A DNA stretch of 64,000 nt from Bolinopsis microptera (taxonomy: Eukaryota; Ctenophora; Tentaculata; Lobata; Bolinopsidae): assembly GCF_026151205.1 (NCBI RefSeq), contig NC_087079.1, forward strand, positions 12,328,635 to 12,392,634. Reading direction: 5' to 3'. Shown here in pieces: positions 12,989-25,600 of this stretch (position 1 is its first letter; the number at the start of each line of letters is the position of its first letter). The position numbers and the translations under genes are program-made. The notes beneath the pieces are model-generated. The model had not been told where the DNA came from. It worked only from the letters and a program-made list of their open reading frames with translations, and made no database searches.

Positions 12989-14025
12989 GAACTGAAGGGT
13001 TGCTACAATTAATATTATAATTATAAAGTCACTCTTTATATTCAAGGAACGGTAATTTTATTACACTTAATCGCATCGAGCGTGCTAAATCACTCTACAG
13101 TCGATCTTCGAGATTGTTCTAAAAGGGCCCCCGACAAAATAAGGGCATAGCGCATATAATTATCTTATTACAATTATTTATTTTAATACTCCTATATAAT
13201 ACTTGTCCTTGGCAGAGGTGTTCCAGATAACTATGTCACCTTTTTCTAAAGCGAAGCCATATCATATTATGAAGTATTTATTATTTGCCGCCGTTTCCAA
13301 CACGGAAAATGATAACTGTTATTTAACTGGTAACCGCATGGATGAGAATTAATTAATTCGAATCGCTTTTTTATATTTACATTACGTGAAATTTCAATTA
13401 CTGGTTCTGCGGTCATGTTTCGTTTTTGTTTTTTACCAATTCATTGGTATCAATTAATTAATTAACTCAGTATAAAAAGTCACAGTGACCTTTTAGCTGG
13501 AGCTAAATCTCGATTACTGGTTCTGTGGTTGTTTCGTTTTTGTTTTTACCAATTAGCCCTTTAGCTTTTTAGCTGGAGACAAAAATACCATGAAACTATA
13601 GAAGACGTACGTGGTATTGTTTTTATTGTGCACCTGATCCCCCATGAGTTAACACTTGCTATATTTAGCTGTGAAAGTGTGGGGAGGCAATGTGCCCGAC
13701 ATAGGTAATTAGGTACGCTTCCTTGCTATTTTAACACACCTTGTTAAAGACTAATATAAAGAGTTTCCCTGATGTTTGTGCGTTGTTTTGAAATTTCTTA
13801 GAATGTTAAAGTCTTATGTCTTTTTTTTTTCTTTTTTTTTAAAGTCTCAAGTCCTGATACTTTACGCAATCGTTAAAAATTAAAAATATTCTCCGGCAAA
13901 TTACAGTTAATTCACCGTTTTCATATTTGCGACACATTTAATTGTGCATAATACTAAAATGGTGAATTAGCGATTCCAATTGTCAATATTTAACAACTTC
14001 ATATTTATTATACATATTAATTATA

Positions 14026-14830
14026 CAGGGTGGGCCTCAAAAGTCTACCCATCCTTATCTCTTAAAATTGTAACAGCTCGCTGAGATCTCACTAATTATT
14101 TTATTTCAGAATGGAAAAGCGCCATAACTTACCTTCTGATTAATATTTTTGCTTCAAATTTTTAGAGAATTTCAATCATAATTAGACACAACTTCGTGCC
14201 AAGTTTTGTGTGAGTCTGAGCTTGTCTGACAAATTTAGCTCCTGAGCGTGCTAGCTTAAATTTTTAAATTTCTCACCCAGAAATGTTTACATTGGTTAAT
14301 AGGAACCACCAAAAAAAATCCTTGGTAAAAAAATTAAAAAACCACCGATTTATTTATGTTTTACCAATTCTATTCATCGCACATTCCATGTGAGAAGAAC
14401 GATATACACAAGCAGGAAGGATCATCTGTGATAGTCCTTATCAGTTAAAATATAGAGAGAATGGAATGTGCGATGGATCGTGGTGAATAGAATTGATAAA
14501 ACGTGAATAAATCGCTGGTTTTTTTATTTTTTTACCCAGGATTTTTTTGGTGGTTTCTTTTAACCAATGTAAACAGTTCTGGGTGAGAAATTCAAGCTAG
14601 CTCGCTCAGGGGCTAAATTGGTCAAATAAGCTCAGTGAAGCTCGCAATCACACAAAACTTGCCACAAAGGTTTAGCTACTTGTTATTAACATTCTGTGAA
14701 ATTTAGAAGCAAAAATATTTATCAGAACATAAGTTATGCCACTTTTTGTTTTACAAATAATTAGTGAGATCTCAGCGAGCTGTTACAATTTTAAGAGATA
14801 AGGATGGGTAGACTTTTGAGGCCCACCCTG
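14026..14830. mobile_element. Mariner-like foldback MITE, 805 bp, TA target duplication
   Basis: The first ~360 bases and the last ~370 bases are inverted copies of one another. The termini are CAGGGTGGGCCTCAAAAGTC and its complement, each preceded or followed by TA, as expected for Tc1/mariner. Matching inner blocks include gtaacagctcgctgagatct, tttaccaatgtaaac and gaatggaatgtgcgatg. The loop is about 75 bases. There is no transposase ORF, so the element must be moved in trans. It ends about 380 bases upstream of the Kv start codon. Confidence 0.9.
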
Positions 14831-15211
14831 TACAAGTTGGAACCATTGCGTGGTAAATGCTTGGATCATATATATTACTATTAGTATTAGTTAGGATATA
14901 TGATATAATATAACAACATATAGCATAATAATAATAGTTAGCATAGAATATATATGTAATAGTTAATGTTATATTAGGATGCACAAATTGCACATGGTGA
15001 GGAACAGCTTGGATAATATGTATATAATAGTTAGGGTATATAATTATTGTACATAATGTAATAATATATAACACAATAATAATACTTACGATATATGTTA
15101 GAATATTTTTATTCAAATATATAGTATATCGACTCTGTTACATTGTTTCCTCAATAAATATATTCCATTGTACTATTGTAGTTGTGAAAATAGTCTAAAA
15201 CTATAGTTAGG
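14831..15211. promoter_or_regulatory. Upstream region of the Kv gene (AT-rich, locally repeated)
   Basis: Dominated by atata/taata repeats. A segment at 14977-15012 (ttaggatgcacaaattgcac, then atggtgaggaacagc) resembles 15208-15234, the sequence that carries the proposed Kv start codon. No TATA box can be distinguished from the AT background. Confidence 0.35.
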
Positions 15212-17438
15212 ATGCACATGGTGATAAACAGCCCCGCACCTCGTAAGAAAAGAAATGGTCGCCCTGCTTACTCCACCCCGCTTAGTCAACGTAAACCTAT
15301 TTACTCATCTTCAAAAGACCGTGTCACTGTTATAGACATAGAATCAGGGTGAGTACGGAGTGCTAATGTGCCTAACTTGTGCCTCTACTGTTCTGTGCCT
15401 AAATTGTGCATCTACTAGTAGTAGTACTGTGCCTCTTCAGTCTTCTTTGTGCCTCTACCAGCTAGTACTGGTCGCAACATTCCTTTTTATTATTTGTGTG
15501 ACTTTTCTGCTATAAATCCCTTATAGATGCTGCAACATATCTTAAAACCTTGAACTGCGAGTAAATCATTGTAAGACTTTGATTTTAAAAAAGGGCATAT
15601 AGTTGGTCAACGGCTAAATACAAATCCTGTCACCTGTGGTGTCGAACACATTTTCATCCTCTAAAACTTTCTCATAACGATATTTCCTTAAAATAATTTC
15701 TGGCTCTAACCATAATCATAACCGTAATAAACTAAACTAAACTCTCTCCAAAATCAACATATCTTGTTTAAAATGACACAACTGTTCTGCAAATTGACCA
15801 GACGATTATCTATAACAGCTTATCTTTCAGTGGATTGATGTTAGAAGAGAAGAAGTCGCATACTAACCACAAAACAGACGACATCAGGCGATCCTACTGT
15901 GACGACAAAACCCCGCCGAGATTGTCCTTGAACGATGACAAAAGAATCTCTTCTGACTCCACAGCTTACCTGTTAGAGGTGCCCACTCCCGTTTCTCCGA
16001 CTGTATCCCCCGCTACTGCATGTGCACCCCTGGCAGAGCTTTGCAAGATTAACGTCTCAGGTATACATGTTGCACTGGGTACTTTCGTAGAACTGAAATA
16101 AATTAATATTGAATTCAATATTTGAATTTTGCTAAAGTTTTGTTTTAATGCTAAAACAATGAGGATGTAAATTAAAACCTACCTTCGTTTCCAGGGAGAG
16201 AGTACGTCACAACATACGATTGTCTCGACAAGTACCCAGATACTCTGCTTGGGAACCCCGTTGAACGAGACAAGTACTACAGACCCGACATCAACTCTTA
16301 CTACTTCAACCGTTCCCGTCAATGCTTTGAGACGATCCTAGCGTTTTATCAAACAGGCAGAAGCCACCAAGTCCCTGAGTACGTATGTTTGGACTTGTTC
16401 GAGGATGAGAAGCGTTTCTTCAGAATCCCAGAACCGTACTATGATGAGGACGGGTCAGAACTGGGCGGAGAGGATGAACACACAGGGGGCTTCCTCAGTC
16501 ACTGCTCCCCCAAGATCAGGTCAAAAGGGCGGGACATCTACCAGACTATCATGGACCCGACCTTCTCCCGGGCAGCTTCCATTTGGCATACACTCGATAT
16601 CATCTTCATTTGTATCTCCATAACCTTCATGATTTGTGAAACGGACCCGGTGGTTGGGCATTATTTTGTCTTCCCGGTCCCGGATGATGGGCATGAGGAG
16701 GAGATTCTGATGGTTGGGTCATTGTTCCCTGTAAACAACATCTTATTCGGGATTGAATCATTACTCATCATGTTTTTTAGCATAGACATAGTCGCCAGGT
16801 TTATAACCTGGCCAGGGTTTCTCACATTCTGGAAGAACATTTTCAACATTCTAGACATTTTATCAATTATTCCATTCTACATCAGTCTGGTGGCTCACAA
16901 CATGCATCCAGAAGGTGAAGGCGAACACCATGACGACGAAGTGGTCAAACAAAAATACTTCATCCTCAAAATGTGCCGAATTTTTCGAATAGTTCGGGTT
17001 TTCAAGTTCGTAAAGCATTCCAAAGACTTAATAGTAATCGTGAAGGTTCTGCTATCTTCCAGAAAAGAACTAGGTTTACTGGTAATCCTTCTGGGTATAT
17101 CCACAGTCACATTCGGGAGCATCATGTTCTATGTAGAGCACGAGAGTAACCCAGACATGTTTAACTCTATCATGACTGGATGCTGGTGGGCTCTGGTGAC
17201 CATCACGACTCTGGGGTACGGGGACATTCATCCTATAACTATAGGGGGCAAGATTATCGGGGCTGTACTGCTGACTTTTGGGATGGTGTTCCTGACCCTG
17301 CCCATGACAATTATTGTTAGCAAGTTTGGGAGTGTATACGAGAAGGAGAATAGGAAGTTGTACGATGAAGTACCAGACGTTTCTACTAAAGAGGATTCCA
17401 CATCAAACATTAATACTCCTAAGTTAAGGAATTCTTGA
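15212..17438 (+). CDS. Voltage-gated K+ channel alpha subunit, Shaker-related Kv family
   Basis: Three exons: 15212..15348, 15831..16060 and 16195..17438, with consistent phases (GG|GTGAGT; CAG|TGG; TCAG|GTATAC; CCAG|GGAGAG), giving about 536 aa. The cytoplasmic T1 tetramerisation domain starts at INVSGREYVTTYDCLDKYP across the exon 2/3 junction. Six membrane segments follow: S1 near LDIIFICISITFMIC, S2 LLIMFFSIDIVARF, S3 IFNILDILSIIPFYI, S4 with six basic residues every third position (KMCRIFRIVRVFKFVK), S5 LLVILLGISTVTFGSI, and S6. The pore has TTLGYGD, the K+ selectivity filter. The S6 gate region reads LTLPMTIIVSKFG, so the usual Pro-x-Pro hinge is Pro-Met-Thr. The basic N-terminus could serve as an inactivation peptide (inference). 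Stop at 17438. Convergent with the SHIP-like gene. Confidence 0.93.
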
Positions 17439-18321
17439 GACGCTTGAACTGGGAAGATTGTTGATGTTTTATGAAGATTATTTACAAATGCTGAGTTATT
17501 AATTTAAATTTGTTCTTGGCCTGACTTGCATGATGACAGATTTATTGAGGTTGAATATTTTGGAATTTGGATGATAAGCAGTTTTAAATTGAAGTGTTTC
17601 ATTTATTCGAGAAGGCCCGAAAGTTTTTCTCAGATATGTAACAAAAAATGATATGCAGATATTGGATTAAAATATATTAAGCAAAACTGAACTCAAATAA
17701 GATGTCATTTACAAAAAGCAATTAATCAATAATCGTAACAAAGCATTACTGTAAATCGTTAACTTGACAGTAATTCGCAAACGTAAAAATTGAGTTTATC
17801 AAACTGATACGATTTTTGTAAATCGATATCCCACAACATTTCTAATGGATAAATTGTGGAAGAATTCTCATTAATGTCCCTTAAGACAAATTATTTTGTA
17901 TGAACCAGAACCAAGAAACTGCATAAACACAACAAAGAGTTTAAAAAGCTTACTTATCATTACAGCTAAAGTTCGTGTTACGATAAGAATAAAATATGTA
18001 AAACAATATTCTGAATAAGAAAATGTATAACGGCTTTACTATAAGTCAAATCAATTTAAAAAGCTAATCACAGCCAAAGTCATATCATATTATAAATTAA
18101 ACGGAACGCTATATAACAAACAAGAATTGACCAGAAGTCACCAGAAAATTCTTTAAAAGAACCTAACCTTGACATCAACAGTGAAAACACAATAGCAAAA
18201 GAATTCATTATAATTCAGCTGCATATTAAACCTATCGAGTCGAGGAAATTTAGGTAATTCTACCATATATACATATTCTAGCATATTCTAGCATATTCTA
18301 GCATACATACATATTTCATTC
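17439..18321. other. Shared 3' region between the Kv and SHIP-like genes
   Basis: AT-rich sequence between two convergent stop codons. An AATAAA at 17988-17993 on the plus strand is a candidate Kv polyadenylation signal. A short tandem string of ~11 bp (catattctag) at 18270-18305 lies next to the SHIP-like stop codon. Confidence 0.4.
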
Positions 18322-19625
18322 CTACGTCTGATTGTACCCCTGAGTAAAACTTCTCAACACATGATCATCAGTACTATACTCATTAGACCAGTTATGGGAC
18401 CTGCTGCTAGACGAGGACCCTGAAGCAGAGGACCTGGCTCCGGGAGAAGCCAGACTCCTAGTGCTGGCCTGCATGTTGCTGGTCCAGTCAGGGTTAATGA
18501 GCTGGTCTGTGAAGAGGGGAGGTCTGTTCTCGTGGACAGGGCTCCGGGAGAGATAAACCTTGCCTCTCAACTCCCCGCACACTTCATCATGGAGTCGTAA
18601 CACCACGCTGAACGGCTGCACCGTGTCAGTTTTAACCTTGTCCTGCATGGTGAGGATACCCTGCCCGTAACATTCCTCACTGCCATGAGACACAACCTGG
18701 ATGAAGATGTAGTCATTGGAGATGTAGTCTCTGTTAGGAAGGATGGGTTCCAGCTCGGGAATATCTGCTGCTCCCCAGTAGGACACATCACACTTGGACA
18801 GTCCGTACTGTACAGGGAAGCTGCTCAGCTCATCATCGTACTCAGCGAGGACTCGAGGGGCAGGTTTACTTGTCGGGGTTCCTTCTAGAAGGTATGAGAA
18901 GAATTTCACGCAAAACCTGTCCGGACTGTTTGTCTTGATCTTTGCCTGGAGGATGGGGAATCTGATTTTCAGGGAATCATCGCTGTGGTCGGTCTCCGTG
19001 TCTGTGTTTTTAGAGGAGACATACTGAGTCCGGGTGGAGACCTGGTAGGTTGCGATTACGGGGGCGTGGTCACTGGCCTTGTACTGCAGGTTGCAGAAGT
19101 AGCCGGTTTGAGTCTGTTTTAGCTGGGGTAGGGAGTGAAGGAGGATCCGGTCACAGTATGAAGGTACGTTGTGGACGTTGCCTGTTGTTTTGTACTTGAT
19201 GTACACGTAGTCGTCTCGTGAGCCACGTTTGTAGCGGTAGCTGGGGGGAAAGTTTATGTCGGCCTCCTTAAAATCATACAACACATTGCCACATCTCTGC
19301 TGCTGTTTTAACTGATCGTACTTCATGAGCCCACTGTAGTCCGCTACCCGGATCCGATCCAGAACCTCTCTATATTCACAATCCAGACGATAGTTCAAAT
19401 CTCCTATCCAGAACAAATGGTCGAACCTGAGCGGCAGGTCGAATGAGGAGAACTTGGACTTTTTACCGAGGTTAAGCTGTTTAGAGATATCCTGGTACAT
19501 CTGATTGCGCTTCAGTTTCCGCTCAGCTCGTGCCGCGAGATGGCAGGACACAAACGCCATGTTGGTAGAGCCGAACGCAAAGGAGACTGCCACTGCTCCT
19601 TTGTTACCTACCATTCCACCCACAC
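18322..19625 (-). CDS. INPPL1-like: SHIP-like last exon: 5-phosphatase C-half, C2 domain, Ser-rich tail
   Basis: Begins in phase after TTGCAG with GVGGMVGNKGAVAVSFAFG, matching the NKGAV region of 5-phosphatases. Catalytic signatures visible: FWIGDLNYRLD (the WxGDxNxR motif) and VPSYCDRILLHS, where the usual Trp of P-S-W-C-D is Tyr. Then KASDHAPVIATYQV, the SDH motif carrying the catalytic His. After a linker, KIRFPILQAKIKTN through HEVCGELRGKVYLSRSP looks like the C2 domain that follows the phosphatase in SHIPs. The tail is Ser-rich (ASGSSSSSRSHN). No NPxY or SAM domain is seen, so it is shorter than SHIP2. Confidence 0.93.
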
Positions 19626-22600
19626 CTGCAATTATAAAACTTTTAAATTTACTATTTCAACATTGTAATTATTATTTGATAGGTTTCAAGTCCAAATATG
19701 ACCTGATCACAAGAATGAAACAGTAAAACAAAAATGCTGAGAAGCGGGCACATACCAGTCTTCACGACAGCGTATTCAGGGTTAGAGATCTTGTTGATAT
19801 GATCTGACTTCACCAAAACCACTATCCGTATCCCTTGGAGGGTCTGTGATCCTATTAAATTATACTGCACATCTGAGGAAATTTCACGTCAAAATTACTT
19901 CCCATCGTAATAACTACTACTACCATCATCCTTGATATCGCAATTTAGCAATTTTGCGACAGATTAAGTACCTCAGCATAACAACATAATAGGGAAACAT
20001 CCAAAAAGTAAATGAACATTTTGAGCTTATCATTAATTTGCGTAATTTCGATGGAGTTTTATTCTGATAAACATACTTGGATGTCTAAGAGATAGAGCTC
20101 TTTTGATAAGATTAACCCAGTCTTTTTCAGTTATATTCGCTTCTTGACTACCTGAAATAATTAATTGCTGTCAGAAAACGATGTAAATTTGAATAATTTA
20201 CAGTTTATCAACGCAATAGTTTTTAAAAAGCATAAAGGTAGTTTCTTAAAAAATATGTAACGAAGACTTACCTATGGCGTAAATGTCGTGAGCAATTTTG
20301 CCCTCGCTAGAAAATCCAGAGATGTGATCTCCAGTGTTGTCGAAGAGGTGAACAATGTCGTTCACTGGTTCAACTTCTCCCATGTTCCAAGTACAACAAA
20401 ATACCTAAAAATGTTCCTAAATTAATATTCTGCTTATGTAATGCAATCTTATCATATTTAGTACGTGAGTATATATTGTTGATTGATATATTTATTAATA
20501 TACATATTAATTAACAATAATTAAGATTTATGCCTAAGATATTTGTGTACAATTTTTGAGCATGGCATCATATATTATATTATATTATTTATAATATTTG
20601 AACGCGCGCCGCGCCACACACATGTTATGAGGATAAATTGCATTGCGCGTTACGTATAACTTAATCTGTGTAACCCAAAAACGTAACCAAATTTAGTATC
20701 GGAACATTCAAACATCAACAACTCCCAAGTCTCGAATAGTTCCTAGTAATAAAGCTCTATAAGGAAACATTCTGCAACCATCTCATACAAAATGCTACAA
20801 AAAATCGGTATTTTGCAAGCTGTGAAGATCGAAGTTTTTGCTAAATGTTACTCATCGCCTGTCTGCAAACCGCTCTCCCTGCTTTTTGAACATAAACAAA
20901 ACTCAGAAACTCAGAAAGATGTTAAAAATCCTCCTTCCTAAGATAGCCGATATCCCAACGTAGAGCAGTGTCTATCTTGATGCAGATTAATAAAATGACC
21001 TGAACTTGTAGAATTAAACCATGGACGGCGAGGAAGGGCCAATCAATACAAATCACTTCATATTACAATGTTTAGCTTCTTTAGTGGTACAGGCTTAACA
21101 TTTTGCAACCATTTCGACAGGTATTGGTGCAATTTTTTTTTCAAGAAAAATCTACGGACCGAACTTTGAATTCTCGAATTTTGATGCAAATTGCAAACAG
21201 CAGGGCGTTAAAGAAATACGTAATTCTTTTGAATATTTTTCTTTGCGCACGAATAATGCAGATAGAAGCTGCAGAAATATAAATATCGAACTTTAGTGCA
21301 ACTTATCTTTACTTTTATATGTCAAACTTATGATCCTTTAATAAGCGAATAAGGGCAAATGAAAGTTATGTTGATGCAAACGGTCTCCTTATATGAGACA
21401 ATACGTCATGGTTACAAGGATAAAGGGCATTACTTTTTCATGACATGCAAACTTTCATAAAGATTGAGCAATCCATAAATATACAACCAATAAATATTGA
21501 TACGTTATGCAGTAGATGACCTCAACCTGCACTGTAATGAAGACACTGCAAAGTTTTCTTTTTTTCTGAATCTTTCAACAATTTTATTAGAATTGAGGAA
21601 ACAATGGAAACTACAAAGTGAAATAACTGTTTCTCACCCTACCTTACAGTGCTTACATAACCTCAATCCTGGTCCAACATCTATTATCTATCATATTGAT
21701 AGAATATAAATTAAAAATAAGCATTCTACTGCTACTTAGAGCATAATTACATAATTTTAAACCTTCACTTAACCAACAAAGACTCGCTACCTATCAAGTA
21801 TCAAACAAACAATTAAAACGAAGAAACAAGTAAACTAATTACTAACTTAAGCAATTAACCAACTAAAAGAAAACAAACTTACCGAAACAGTTTTAACATC
21901 CTTCTCGCTCTTGTGAATGTGTTTTATCTGGGACACAGTCTGAAGAATTCCTCTCGAGTCCGAGTATCATCAAACACTATCTCACGTTTCTTCTTGTCCA
22001 TGAAGATTATCGTCATTTTGTTTGGATCTTTGTAGTTCTTCTCCAACCGTTTGATCTGAAAATGTTATTATGCTATAATGTTATCGTCAGAAATAATTTA
22101 ATTCTTCTTTAGTTCTTGTGTTAAACTTTGAAATTGTATGACATTTTCTGAAATCTGAATTATATTTCTAGGTATATATGACCTAATAATATCAGTATAA
22201 GTATATGTAGAACCCTGAGGCTAGCTGATTGTATTTTTAAACTATTCAAAAACTCTCAAATTTGTATTCCGACACACAAAACCAATTGCTCAGTGAATGT
22301 AACGTAGGTTAAAACCGGATCGAATTTCAAAATTCGGTGCGTTTTGGCCAAGAACACCATTACTCAATAACAAAATTGCCTCCATGTTTTTGAAATTTCG
22401 CAATGTTATCTTATTTTTCTAGTATAATCTGGGCACCTCATCAATGTGGAAGGTTTTTCCTCCGATATTGAGTTTCCGCACTCTCCCATATATGATGATG
22501 AGTCGGCGGATGACTGAAAATCTCTTGTGCTCGTTTATTGAGAAGCATTGAGTCTTGCCTGCTTTAACCATAGGCCTGAACACAAAGTATACAAGTTGAG

Positions 22601-25600
22601 TTTGTCAGTTACTGTAAAGTTACAGTAACAATGCGTGTTAACTACTGCTACCCGCTGGGGAAGTTCAGCAGCTTACTGACAAACTCAGTTTGATTCCCAT
22701 TTCACTGAACGGATACCAATTTTACGAGAAAATAAAATATTTTACTTAAATTGTACTTGAACCAGAAGGAAACACACACACAAACGAGGCTTGAAATCTT
22801 TGTTTTCAACTCAAATAAACGAAATAACGGAAACCTCGGCACAGGTTGGGTACTCTTACGATCTGTGACATAATAGTCACTGTCAATGTTGGAACTCCAG
22901 CTCTGAAAGTTTACAGCTCTTTCGTATCTCTCAGTTATACTCATCACACCCAGGTTACTTCTACAAACAAATCTCTCCCAAAAACAAAACCACGACGAAA
23001 ACCTCACTACATCAAACACCAAATCTGGTAAGGGTATAACCAGTTCAAGGAGAGACAGGTATGTGCCTAGCTACTAAACTAAAGATTATGAGTCGACTTT
23101 GCTTCCTAGTTAACCAGTATATACTACACACTGGTCGCTACACTAGTCAGTATATACTACACACTGGTCACTACACTAGTCAGTATATACTACACACTGG
23201 TCACTACACTAGTCAGTATACTACACACTGGTCACTACACTAGTCAGTATATACTACACACTCGTCACTACACTAGTCAGTATATACTACACACTGGTCA
23301 CTACACTAGTCAGTATATACTACACACTGGTCACTACACTAGTCAGTATATACTACACACTGGTCACTACACTAGTCAGTATATACTACACACTGGTCAC
23401 TACACTAGTCAGTATATACTACACACTGGTCACTACACTAGTCAGTATATACTACACACTGGTCACTACACTAGTCAGTATATACTACACACTGGTCACT
23501 ACACTAGTCAGTATATACTACACACTGGTCACTACACTAGTCAGTATATACTACACACTGGTCACTACACTAGTCAGTATATACTACACACTGGTCACTA
23601 CACTAGTCAGTATACTACACACTGGTCACTACACTAGTCAGTATACTACATAATGTATAATAATGTCAGAACGACATTTACAATCATCAAGATAATGAAG
23701 ATATGAGTATGAAGAGGAGGGCTAAACTTAAGAGTTTAATCTATTGTAGGTGCGATTTATGTTCTCTACAAAACGATAGATTAATATTTTACCTACTTGA
23801 TTTGATTATAACAGATTAATCTAGATTTCATGTACGGGTTAATATGCCAAAAATCAATAACGGCCGAAAAGTAATGCAAACACTAGCGTCTACAAAAAAG
23901 TAATATAAATCGACAAAATGTCTGTATAAAAATAGAAATTTTGCATCCGCCCACCCGAAAGGAAAAGTTGAGTCCATATACCATAATATATACCATATAC
24001 CATGATATAGGGCCCATATACTCGTGTAAGCTATAACCATGTACAATACATAAAGCGTCGAGAACAAATAGATCACTCACAAATTGAGTATACATGGCCA
24101 GGAAATCAAAACAGTCAGCTTATCTAACTGAGAATAAAAGAGATAAAATCCAAATTTCACAGATTAACCTAGATCTAACACGGAGATAATAATGCAGCAA
24201 GTAAAGACTATGCCACTGACATGAACATATTCAATGTTACCAAATTACTGGCACCACTCCAAGAATGGTATGTTATAGGAACCCTAGTTATAGGAACCCT
24301 GAGCCTCCAGCGGTTTAGAGTTACACTGTGAGGAAGTCAAGCTGATGTACGAGTAAATTGAAGGGTATTTTCTTCAGAATGTACTGGATTGTGGTGTGAC
24401 AAAACCCTAGACAAAATGTAGTAAGTAAATCCACTCGGCAGTGGGCAACAAAGTTTAAAGTTGGAGAACAGCAGTGTCTATGATTCAAATAAAATTTGAC
24501 GATGCTAAATAAAAGAATACAGGGTGTACACTTTATGCAGTACACCCTGTAGATCTTCAGAATAGAAGCGTAAAGCGACATAATATATTAGAATACTAAG
24601 CAACAGCAGTGAATACTCAATCCACATCAAATGATAAGTAGAAACAAATTTATTTCGTCACAAAGTAACTGTTTGCCGTACAAAAGTATCCACTAATTTT
24701 TAATGTGATTTAAATAAAATTCGACATTGGTAGACAATAGAATATAATTACTTCGACAGACAAGACAAATAAAACTTCGACAAACCCACTTATCAATCAG
24801 GGTTAATCTATTTAACCGGGGTAAGATCTGTCTTTCTTAGAGTGGTCTTGCGTAAATATTCCCCTACGAAAAATATCCTTAGAACTATAGCGTGAAAATA
24901 CAACAGCAGTGAAACTCAGTCCACATGATACGGCAAATGAAAATTATCATCAACAGATACTGCACACTAACTGAGTATACTTATTATTATCGAAATAAAG
25001 TTTGACGCTACTATTATTATATAACTTTATTCAAATCAAAAATGGAACATAAATGAACATCTTAAAGATCTGATAAGTAGCCAGAAAAAAAGAAATACTG
25101 ATACACAAGCTATAACAATTTCTTTCATCCCGCTCTATCAGAGGCTAAAAGTCTTAAATTGTACAAATCTTCTGTACGCTACTAAACAAAAGAATACAGT
25201 TTCACAGCCGGTTCAGATAAAAAAGCGTGGTACAACAAAATACTTAGCAAAAGAAGCGATCCCATGGTATAGAGCAAGTGAAACAAGACTATTATAGAGC
25301 AAGTGAAACAAGACTAATATAGAGCAAGTGAAACAAGACTATTATAGAGCAAGTGAAACGCAACAATGTTGTGGTCTCAACAGTGTAGATACCACAAAGT
25401 AACAGAGTCTGTACAGTTAGATACCCCACTGTAATGTGTCTGGGTTCGTGAATTTGGGGTGACATACCAATGGATCTGAAGTTATGTAGCAGGATTAATG
25501 GGTTCAAATTACCCCCCTCTTATCGCACACACTCCTAATCCTGCTAATAAATATAATACCATTGTCTGAACTATATGAAGACTGTAATTGTATCAGAGAT

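Larger units (their letters stand above)
7359..14025. other. Long gene-poor region
   Basis: I see no exon with credible splice signals and protein similarity. ORFs such as 11302-11607 (101 aa, plus) lack recognisable domains and are compatible with chance. A 16-base string (tattcagtgaactata) at 8236 also occurs at 6226. The region contains small local duplications listed separately and a poly-T run near 13820. Confidence 0.5.
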
